A stretch of 5,161 bases of DNA from an uncultured Actinomycetes bacterium. Its GTDB lineage: Bacteria; Actinomycetota; Actinomycetes; Nanopelagicales; Nanopelagicaceae. This document shows positions 1 to 5,161 of the stretch, one piece after another; the first letter of the stretch is position 1, and every line of letters begins with the position of its first letter. Under the pieces are notes generated by a model. The model was not told where the DNA came from. It ran no database searches and saw only the letters and a list, made by a program, of their open reading frames with translations. The translations under genes and the position numbers were made by a program. The stretch spans positions 1 to 5,161 of the forward strand of contig CAINSH010000135.1 of NCBI GenBank assembly GCA_903852955.1, in the 5' to 3' direction.

Positions 1-1070
1 CTGTTCCAGTTGGTGCACGATTGGCTTTGATTGGTGCAAGCGCAGGAACACCAGTAGTTGTAGCACCAGTAGTTGCAGCACCAGTAGTTGCAGCACCAGT
101 AGTTGCAGCACCAGTAGCAGTTTCATCAGCGCCTGTTTCTCAACCTACAGATGCCTACGTCACTCCCCTAGTTCGAAAGCTTGCTAATGATTTAGGTGTC
201 AATCTTGCCCAAGTTAAAGGCACTGGTATCGGAGGACGCATTCGACGCGAAGATGTTGAAGCACTTTCAAAACCTGCTTCAGCTGCACCTGTTGCACCAG
301 TTGCTACAAACGCACCAACTGCTTCTAAGCCAGCTGCCGTTGTAGTCTCACCATTACGTGGAACTACAGTGACAATGTCTCGTCTTCGCAAAGTAATTGC
401 TGCTCGCATGGTCGAATCACTTCAAGTAAGTGCGCAATTAACAACGGTTATCGAAGTAGACGTTACTAAAATTGCACGACTTCGCGATAAAGCGAAATCT
501 ACATTTGAAGCCCGCGAAGGCGTAAAGCTTTCTTTCCTTCCATTCTTTGCAGTTGCAGTTTGTGAAGCGCTTAAGCAACATCCAGTCTTAAACTCATCCG
601 TTGAAGGCGATCAAATTACATATCACGGCGCAGAACATCTAGGAATTGCTGTAGATACTGAACGTGGTTTGTTGGTTCCGGTAATTGCAAATGCTGGTGA
701 TCTAAACATGGGTGGGGTTGCTCGTAAAATTGCAGATCTTGCTGCGCGTACTCGCGATAATAAAGTAACTCCCGACGAACTAGGCGGCGGAACATTTACG
801 CTGACAAATACTGGTAGCCGCGGGGCGCTTTTTGATACTCCAATTATTAATCAGCCTCAAGTTGCAATTCTTGGTCTAGGCGCAATTGTTAAGCGACCAA
901 TGGTTGTACGTGGCGAAGACGGTGGAGAAACTATTGCAATTCGTTCAATGGTCTACCTAGGTCTTTCCTACGATCACCGTGTTGTCGATGGTGCAGATGC
1001 AGCTCGCTTCTTAGTGACTTTAAAGGAGCGCCTAGAAGGCGGTGCCTTTGAATCAGATTTAGGGCTTTAA
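1..1070 (+). CDS. sucB: Dihydrolipoamide acyltransferase, E2 of 2-oxoacid dehydrogenase complex (actinobacterial SucB/DlaT), 5'-truncated
   Basis: E2 core enzyme that moves an acyl group from lipoyl-lysine to CoA in the cytoplasmic 2-oxoglutarate and/or pyruvate dehydrogenase complex. The frame is open to the left edge. The first full codon is base 3, giving 355 visible residues; the in-frame TTG at base 21 is not the real start, because the codons before it (VPVGAR) continue the end of a lipoyl domain (VPVGARLALIG). Next come an Ala/Pro/Val-rich linker (about residues 14-48), a peripheral subunit-binding domain that docks E3/E1 (about 51-88, with TPLVRKLA and GTGIGGRI), a second Ala/Pro linker, and the catalytic domain (about 120-355). 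The catalytic signature YDHRVVDGADAARF is present (His325, Asp329). NTGSRGALFDTPI resembles the actinobacterial SucB class. In actinobacteria one E2 often serves both complexes, so substrate choice is not settled by sequence. The lipoyl-lysine and the number of lipoyl domains lie outside the window. The gene ends in TAA six bases before the next gene, probably in the same operon. Confidence 0.95.
   Translation, partial: VPVGARLALIGASAGTPVVVAPVVAAPVVAAPVVAAPVAVSSAPVSQPTDAYVTPLVRKLANDLGVNLAQVKGTGIGGRIRREDVEALSKPASAAPVAPVATNAPTASKPAAVVVSPLRGTTVTMSRLRKVIAARMVESLQVSAQLTTVIEVDVTKIARLRDKAKSTFEAREGVKLSFLPFFAVAVCEALKQHPVLNSSVEGDQITYHGAEHLGIAVDTERGLLVPVIANAGDLNMGGVARKIADLAARTRDNKVTPDELGGGTFTLTNTGSRGALFDTPIINQPQVAILGLGAIVKRPMVVRGEDGGETIAIRSMVYLGLSYDHRVVDGADAARFLVTLKERLEGGAFESDLGL
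51..125 (+). repeat. 15-bp tandem repeat in the SucB Ala/Pro linker
   Basis: Four back-to-back copies of CCAGTAGTTGCAGCA lie at 51-65, 66-80, 81-95 and 96-110. The first copy has a single C-to-T change, and a degenerate fifth copy follows at 111-125. Each unit encodes PVVAA (PVVVA in the first), so the repeat builds the flexible Ala/Pro/Val hinge between the lipoyl and subunit-binding domains. The unit length is a multiple of three, so gain or loss of copies would keep the frame. Near-identical codons, not just similar amino acids, suggest recent slippage or duplication. Confidence 0.9.
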
Positions 1071-1076
1071 TCTCTG

Positions 1077-1967
1077 ATGTCAGTTCCACAACGCATTGCT
1101 ATTAGCGGATCTTCTGGGCTAATTGGTACCGCTTTAGTCGGTCATTTAAAGAGTGAAGGCCACACCGTTCAACGTTTGGTTCGGCGCGCACCTGTTGCCG
1201 CTGATGAAGTTCAGTGGGATCCGCAAACTGGTTACGTAGATTTGAGCGCACTTGAAGGTGTTGACGCAGTCATCCACCTAGCAGGTGTTGGCGTTGGCGA
1301 TAAGCGTTGGACCAAACGATACAAATCAGAGATTCTAAATTCACGTCTGATGGGAACAACTACGATTGCTAAAGCAGTCGCTGAATTAAAACCGCAAGTT
1401 TTCATTTCTGCTAGTGCAATTGGTTGGTATGGCGAAAGCGGAAATCGCGCCGTCATTGAGACTGATCGAGTTGGTGATGATTTTCTTGCCGCCGTTTGTC
1501 GCGAATGGGAAGCTGCAGCAGATTTAGCCGGCGATGTTCGCACAGTGAAAATTCGCACAGGATTGGTTCTAGATCCAACGGGTGGCGCTTTAGGCAAGAT
1601 GTTGCCGTTGTTTCGCTTAGGTTTTGGCGGAAAACTTGGCTCAGGAAAACAATGGTGGTCTTGGATCACTTTGCACGATCAGATTCGTGCAATTGTGTTT
1701 GCACTTGAACATCAAATCTCTGGGCCAGTAAATCTAACTTCCCCCAACCCAGTTACTAACCAAGAATTCACATCGGCTCTTGCACGAGCCCTTCATCGAC
1801 CTGCAGTTTTTCCTGCACCTGCGATAGCGCTGCGTATCGCACTTGGCGGGTTTTCCACTGAAGTATTAGGTTCAAAGAAAGTTATTCCGCATGTTCTGCA
1901 AGAGGCTGGTTTTACTTGGGACTATCCGCACATCACCGAAGCACTTACCCAATTAATTCAAGATTAA
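1077..1967 (+). CDS. TIGR01777-family NAD(P)-binding epimerase/SDR-like protein
   Basis: A complete 296-residue atypical short-chain dehydrogenase of the TIGR01777 group (YfcH-like), a usual length for the family. A Rossmann nucleotide-binding motif GSSGLIG sits at residues 11-17. It is followed by HLAGVGVGDKRW (67-78), the SASAIGWYG segment holding the SDR-type Tyr118 (111-119), CREWE (141-145), RTGLVL (160-165) and WWSWITLHD (193-201). A C-terminal DUF1731-type region runs from about 248 to 294 (EVLGSKKVIPHVLQEAGF). The family is widespread but its substrate is unknown; 'epimerase' is a homology label. The ATG at 1077 lies 6 bases after the sucB stop. Only a weak AGGG (1061-1064) precedes it, so translation is probably coupled to sucB. 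The same pairing occurs in M. tuberculosis (Rv2215-Rv2216). The last 15 bases overlap the end of the opposing flavoprotein gene. Confidence 0.92.
   Translation: MSVPQRIAISGSSGLIGTALVGHLKSEGHTVQRLVRRAPVAADEVQWDPQTGYVDLSALEGVDAVIHLAGVGVGDKRWTKRYKSEILNSRLMGTTTIAKAVAELKPQVFISASAIGWYGESGNRAVIETDRVGDDFLAAVCREWEAAADLAGDVRTVKIRTGLVLDPTGGALGKMLPLFRLGFGGKLGSGKQWWSWITLHDQIRAIVFALEHQISGPVNLTSPNPVTNQEFTSALARALHRPAVFPAPAIALRIALGGFSTEVLGSKKVIPHVLQEAGFTWDYPHITEALTQLIQD
1953..1967. other. Convergent 3' overlap of two genes (15 bp)
   Basis: The + strand epimerase stop (TAA, 1965-1967) lies inside the end of the - strand flavoprotein gene, whose stop reads as TTA at 1953-1955 on the + strand. The final codons of both genes therefore share DNA, in an AT-rich patch with TTAATT repeated at 1953-1958 and 1964-1969. 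There is no intergenic space and no hairpin followed by a T-run, so each transcript is likely to run into the other gene. Confidence 0.9.
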
Positions 1968-3122
1968 TTGAGCAGCAAGGCTTCCACTAAATAGGGCCCC
2001 TTGTTGTGAAGGCACCGAGCGGTGATCCCCCACAACGTACACATGTTCTTTAATTCTTGTGGGCGAACTCAAAGCTTTTCCAACGCTTTGCAAAGGTAGC
2101 GCTGAAGCGATCTCATATTTGGCAACAAGCTGCCAATCCTGTGTTTGGACGCCCCACAGCGTTGCTAAATGTCTGCGGGCTTCAGATTCGGTAACTGAGA
2201 GATTTGTAGTTGTTGAAACTAAGTGTTGACCACGTGGTGAGTAATCAGAAGAAATATCAGAAATAACTACAGAGTTAATAACTGGTCCACGATTTTGACC
2301 ATCGACGAGTAATCTCCCAGTTCCAGATGGATTGGAATCTGTCGCGTGGTACCAAGTTATGCAGCCAAGCATTTGCGCAACATCATTTAATTCCAGTAAC
2401 TGTGCGGCAGTAGTTGGGTCGGTAGCAACTATTACATCGGTACCTGTGTAAGAACCACTATCGGTTAAAACTTTTGTGCCATCAATTTGTTCTACGCGGA
2501 CATTAAATTCAATATCGGTAATCCTGCTAGCTAGGGCTTGCGAAAACTGACCCACTCCATAGCGAGGAATTCCCGGAGAACCCGATACGAATGATTTGAG
2601 GATTGATTGCCCATATTGTGCATCAACGTTATCTGGATCTGTTAAGAAGACGCCTTGCAGAAAAGGTCGCAGAGTGCGCTCGTATGTAGTGCCGCACCCT
2701 GCGGCACGAAGGGCCGCACCAAGTGATTGTTTCTTTTTTGCTTTGTAGAAAACAAATTTGGCGAAATTGAATTTCTCAGCAAGTGTGCCCGTTCCTCGGT
2801 GCAACGCCGAAAAGGGAAGCGTTCGTGGATCGGCAATTGCAATTCTTTCGCTACCCATACTTACTTCAATGGCACGAGGGGCGGCAATGAAATCAATCTC
2901 TTCGATTACGCCAAGTTCGATAACGGCAGGATATTTAGCATTAATTAATTGAAATCCTCGATCACAGATAAATCCATCGATGTGATCACTCGTGACTCTT
3001 CCACCAGGTCGATCACTAGCTTCGAGCAATGTGACAGATCGGCCAGCATTTTGCAGGTGAATCGCTGCGCTCAATCCGGCCAAACCAGCACCTACAACAA
3101 TGACATCGCTTTTCTTAGACAT
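1953..3122 (-). CDS. FAD-dependent amine-oxidase-like oxidoreductase
   Basis: A soluble flavoprotein of 389 residues in the amine oxidase / protoporphyrinogen oxidase / phytoene desaturase superfamily; the substrate is unknown. The N-terminal ADP-binding fold has VIVVGAGLAGLSAA with GxGxxG at 11-16 and the ribose-binding acidic residue Glu34 (LLEASDRPGGR); RPGGR at 38-42 is the usual FAD-contact loop. DRGFQLINAKYP (54-65), RPFLQGVFLTDP (152-163), VATD (232-235) and the C-terminal FAD motif VYVVGDHRSVPSQQGALFSG (361-380) match a bacterial and plastid amine-oxidase-like subgroup. No signal peptide or membrane segment is evident. Start choice: ATGs occur at 3131 and 3122. The one at 3122 is preferred because a GAGAG lies 10 bases upstream and it gives the usual short lead (MSKKSD) before the Rossmann strand; starting at 3131 would add MHC. 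The start overlaps the preceding dehydrogenase stop by 8 bases (17 for the longer form), implying coupled translation. It is the last gene of the - strand operon. Confidence 0.88.
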   Translation of the reverse strand: MSKKSDVIVVGAGLAGLSAAIHLQNAGRSVTLLEASDRPGGRVTSDHIDGFICDRGFQLINAKYPAVIELGVIEEIDFIAAPRAIEVSMGSERIAIADPRTLPFSALHRGTGTLAEKFNFAKFVFYKAKKKQSLGAALRAAGCGTTYERTLRPFLQGVFLTDPDNVDAQYGQSILKSFVSGSPGIPRYGVGQFSQALASRITDIEFNVRVEQIDGTKVLTDSGSYTGTDVIVATDPTTAAQLLELNDVAQMLGCITWYHATDSNPSGTGRLLVDGQNRGPVINSVVISDISSDYSPRGQHLVSTTTNLSVTESEARRHLATLWGVQTQDWQLVAKYEIASALPLQSVGKALSSPTRIKEHVYVVGDHRSVPSQQGALFSGSLAAQLILN

Positions 3123-4125
3123 GCAGTGCATTCTCTCGGGCTTGATCGATTAATGAAGCCACTAATAGGGCATCTTCATTTGGTATCGGCCACGGATTTT
3201 TTCCTTCAATTGCTCCCGCAACTAAAGTATAAAACATTGCATAATTTCCATCTTCGCCAACAATTTCTTCTACTTCGCTTCCGCGATAAATAAATATCGT
3301 CGACTTTGTTGGTACACCCCATTTGCCACCAGTTGGAATTTGGCCTGATCTTAAGAGCTCTTCTTGGGGATCTAAATCATTTATTACAAGCGCCCCTTTA
3401 CTTCCAAGGATTCGTACACGTGGTCCTGGTGCTCCTACTACTGCGCTGGCCGACAAAATCGAGAGCACGCCTGAATCATGTTTTAAGACTAAAACTGCAT
3501 CATCATCGGCGCCACCGCGAATTGCGCGAACTGTAGAAGTAACAAGTTCAGCCTTACCAAACCAATCAAGTGCCGTTGAAATTAAATGGGGTTGTAGATC
3601 CAATAACTGTCCCCCACCGTCGGCTGCGCTCATATTTTCACGCCATGAATTTGTATTTAACTCAGGGCGAAACCGCTCGAAACGTGAATCCATTCTATGA
3701 ATAGTTCCAAGTACGCCAGAGGCTAGAACTTTCTTGATGGTTAATGCATCGCTATCCCAGCGACGGTTAAAGAAAGTTGAAACCGGTATTCCAGCACGTT
3801 CTCCCGCAGAAATAATTTCGGCAGTTTCTGCATAAGTTCGACCCATCGGCTTATCAATAACTACCGGTATCCCAGCGCTTATTGCCGCATGTGCATGCTG
3901 CGAGTGAACCAAATTGGCCGATGCAACTACTACTAGATCTAACTCATGGGCTACTAGCTCTTCAATTGTTGCTACGACTTTGACATTAGGAAAATCTGCA
4001 ACAGCATGTGCAGCTCGCTCGGCATTGCTGGTTTGAATTGCAACAACGTCGTAACCGCACCCTTTAAGTAGTGGTGCATGGAAATAACGTCCAGCTAATC
4101 CATAGCCAGCAATTCCAACGCGCAT
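3115..4125 (-). CDS. Gfo/Idh/MocA-family NAD(P)-dependent oxidoreductase
   Basis: A complete 336-residue cytoplasmic dehydrogenase of the glucose-fructose / inositol dehydrogenase family, which mostly oxidises or reduces sugars, inositols and related polyols. The N-terminal Rossmann domain (about 1-120) opens with MRVGIAGYGLAGRYFHAPLL, with GxGxxG at 7-12. The family EKP motif appears as DKP (91-93), with the conserved Lys92. The C-terminal alpha/beta domain (about 125-336) carries GGGQLLDLQPH (170-180), including Asp176 and His180, the family's usual catalytic positions. FFNRRWDSD (118-126) resembles the E. coli YdgJ/YhhX-type branch; the exact substrate cannot be read from this. The ATG overlaps the transporter stop by one base (TAATG), and a GAGGA precedes it at good spacing. 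The stop overlaps the flavoprotein start, so all three genes are probably translated from one mRNA. Confidence 0.92.
   Translation of the reverse strand: MRVGIAGYGLAGRYFHAPLLKGCGYDVVAIQTSNAERAAHAVADFPNVKVVATIEELVAHELDLVVVASANLVHSQHAHAAISAGIPVVIDKPMGRTYAETAEIISAGERAGIPVSTFFNRRWDSDALTIKKVLASGVLGTIHRMDSRFERFRPELNTNSWRENMSAADGGGQLLDLQPHLISTALDWFGKAELVTSTVRAIRGGADDDAVLVLKHDSGVLSILSASAVVGAPGPRVRILGSKGALVINDLDPQEELLRSGQIPTGGKWGVPTKSTIFIYRGSEVEEIVGEDGNYAMFYTLVAGAIEGKNPWPIPNEDALLVASLIDQARENALHV
3133..3137 (-). promoter_or_regulatory. Weak ribosome binding site (GAGAG) deciding the flavoprotein start
   Basis: The - strand reads GAGAG, then 10 bases, then the ATG at 3122. The upstream ATG at 3131 is only 1 base from this motif, too close for ribosome binding. 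The site lies inside the end of the dehydrogenase gene. It is a weak match to the anti-Shine-Dalgarno sequence, so coupling to the upstream stop probably contributes as well. Confidence 0.45.
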
Positions 4126-5161
4126 TAGTTTTTGATTTCCTCATGCTGAAGTTTTGATGGCCACCAAATCTTTGGGCCAATTTCGTGTACCAAAGCTGGA
4201 ACCAAAATTGAACGCACGATAATTGTGTCCAGGAGAACACCAAAGGCCACTGCGAATCCAAGTTCTGCCAAAGGAACAAGTGGCAACAGACCAAGGACTG
4301 CAAATGTTGCAGCTAGAACAATTCCGGCCGAAGTAATTACTGCGCCTGTGACAGTTACGCCTTTGATAATTCCTGCTCTGGTGCCGATTTTTCCACTTTC
4401 TTCACGCACGCGTGTCATCAGGAAGATGTTGTAATCGATGCCAAGGGCTACAAGGAATATGAAGGCAAATAGAGGGAACGAATTATCTCCCCCGGCAAAG
4501 CCAAAGATATGGTTGAAGACCAAAGCACAAACGCCAAGAGTTGCAAAGTAGGAAAGCAACACTGTTCCAAGAAGAACTATCGCACTTAAAATGCTGCGCA
4601 GTAGTAAACCAAGAATTAACGTAATAACAACCAAAATGATTGGAATAATCGTTTTATTATCGCGATTGTTTGCGGTTCGTACATCAAAGTAAACCGCACT
4701 TGTGCCGCCCACAAGAGATGTGGCATCGGCTTGATGTGCTAATTCGCGAATCTTTGGAATGTCATTACCTGCTTCAACGCTATCTGGCGCTTTATCTAAA
4801 GTAACATTCAAAATCGCCTTGCCACCAACAACTTTCATCGATGAAGTAATTGGATCAAGCAATGGAGAAACAGCGGTTACACCAGGTGCTGCTTTAACCG
4901 CTGCAGACACTGCTTCTATTTTATCGGTTGAAACAACGATTTGAGTTGGGTCACCCTCTCCACCTGGGAAATGTGTAACCAACAATTTCTGACCAACTAC
5001 AGATTCAGGATTGCCAGTAAAAGTATCAACTGTTCCGATTCCATCGGCTTTTAGTGTGGTTGAAGCGAATGCCAGTAGTAACAAAATCGAACCAGTTACA
5101 ACCCAAGCTCTACGAGGATTGCGACCAATTGAATTAGCTACCTTTGACCAAGGACCACTCA
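4125..5161 (-). CDS. MMPL-family (RND superfamily) membrane transporter, C-terminal half, 5'-truncated
   Basis: Inner-membrane exporter of the MMPL group, driven by proton flow in characterised members; the cargo here is unknown. The frame stays open to the right edge, so the N-terminal half is missing. A TTG at 5084 could look like a start, but the 25 codons before it continue the protein (GPWSKVANSIGRNPRRAW, then a hydrophobic helix). The visible 344 residues form the second RND repeat: a transmembrane helix (about 21-34), an extracytoplasmic domain with LKADG and FPGGEGDPTQIVV (about 35-168), then five closely packed helices (about 169-321). The MMPL signature LGIDYNIFLMTRVREE spans residues 239-254; its Asp-Tyr pair is at the position of the proton-relay pair in other MMPLs. 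The tail after the last helix is short (ending KLQHEEIKN), unlike the long cytoplasmic tail of MmpL3. The stop shares one base with the next gene's ATG. Any promoter lies beyond the right edge. Confidence 0.93.
   Translation of the reverse strand, partial: SGPWSKVANSIGRNPRRAWVVTGSILLLLAFASTTLKADGIGTVDTFTGNPESVVGQKLLVTHFPGGEGDPTQIVVSTDKIEAVSAAVKAAPGVTAVSPLLDPITSSMKVVGGKAILNVTLDKAPDSVEAGNDIPKIRELAHQADATSLVGGTSAVYFDVRTANNRDNKTIIPIILVVITLILGLLLRSILSAIVLLGTVLLSYFATLGVCALVFNHIFGFAGGDNSFPLFAFIFLVALGIDYNIFLMTRVREESGKIGTRAGIIKGVTVTGAVITSAGIVLAATFAVLGLLPLVPLAELGFAVAFGVLLDTIIVRSILVPALVHEIGPKIWWPSKLQHEEIKN
4138..4142 (-). promoter_or_regulatory. Ribosome binding site (GAGGA) of the Gfo/Idh/MocA gene
   Basis: The - strand reads GAGGAAATCAAAAACTA directly before the ATG at 4125. 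GAGGA is a good Shine-Dalgarno match, 12 bases from the start (10 if extended to GAGGAAA). It lies within the last codons of the transporter gene and supports the start that overlaps that gene's TAA. Confidence 0.6.

Noticed and set aside
21..23. TTG as the start of a short E2 lacking a lipoyl domain
   Set aside because: The in-frame codons before it (VPVGAR) are the conserved end of a lipoyl domain, so the gene continues to the left of the window.
51..125. CRISPR-like array
   Set aside because: The 15-bp units are directly adjacent with no spacers, and they encode an in-frame Ala/Pro/Val linker.
155..409. 84-codon open frame on the - strand inside sucB
   Set aside because: It is antisense to the subunit-binding domain and linker. 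Its Ala/Thr/Arg-rich composition follows from the repetitive sense strand.
1232..1669. 145-codon open frame on the - strand inside the epimerase gene
   Set aside because: It lies wholly antisense to a clearly conserved gene; its translation shows no recognisable domain and has unusual composition. It is a shadow of the real reading frame.
1976..2003. CAAGG...CCTTG inverted repeat just past the epimerase stop, considered as its terminator
   Set aside because: The stem is only 5 bp with an 18-base loop and no T-run, and it lies inside the opposing coding region. Too weak to call.
2013..2024. Inverted repeat CACCG-AG-CGGTG as a possible terminator hairpin
   Set aside because: The loop is only 2 bases, no T-run follows on either strand, and it encodes the conserved GDHRSVPS motif of the flavoprotein.
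2949..3293. 114-codon open frame on the + strand across the flavoprotein/dehydrogenase junction
   Set aside because: It runs antisense to two well-supported genes, with no ribosome site or recognisable motif. Treated as a shadow.
5082..5084. TTG as the start of a short 319-residue MMPL protein
   Set aside because: The frame stays open to the window edge, and the upstream codons encode typical MMPL sequence leading into the same membrane helix. The gene is simply cut by the window.

Overview
The window is a gene-dense bacterial chromosome segment: about 5.16 kb with only about 6 non-coding bases. It looks like a streamlined actinobacterium of fairly low GC (mid-40s percent by eye, not computed). 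Three things point that way. The acyltransferase at the left edge matches the actinobacterial SucB/DlaT type. It is followed directly by a TIGR01777-family epimerase, the same order as Rv2215-Rv2216 in Mycobacterium tuberculosis. The right edge carries an MMPL-family exporter. The low GC and tight packing would suit a small-genome freshwater lineage such as Nanopelagicales (acI), but that is inference and not proven here.

Layout. On the + strand (1-1967) is the 3' part of sucB, cut by the left edge inside its lipoyl domain. Six bases later comes a complete TIGR01777 SDR-like epimerase. On the - strand (5161-1953, read right to left) are three genes packed as one apparent operon. They are the C-terminal half of an MMPL/RND-type transporter (its N-terminal half lies beyond the right edge), a Gfo/Idh/MocA-family dehydrogenase, and an FAD-dependent amine-oxidase-like flavoprotein. 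The two operons converge, and their 3' ends overlap by 15 bases, with no intergenic terminator. No stretch longer than 300 bases lacks a gene. I saw no RNA gene, CRISPR array, mobile element or clear promoter.

How the genes work together. SucB is central metabolism: the E2 core of the 2-oxoglutarate and/or pyruvate dehydrogenase complex. The epimerase next to it has no assigned substrate. The - strand trio joins a membrane exporter to two redox enzymes by stop/start overlaps of 1 and about 8 bases, so they are probably made together. A joint job, such as modifying and exporting a small or lipid-like molecule, is possible, but nothing in the sequence identifies a substrate.

Overall this is mostly ordinary chromosomal content. 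The points most worth checking are the conservation of the MMPL-dehydrogenase-flavoprotein trio, the loss of the usual lipB-lipA neighbours after the epimerase, the convergent 3' overlap, and a 15-bp tandem repeat in the SucB linker. I found no convincing undescribed system.
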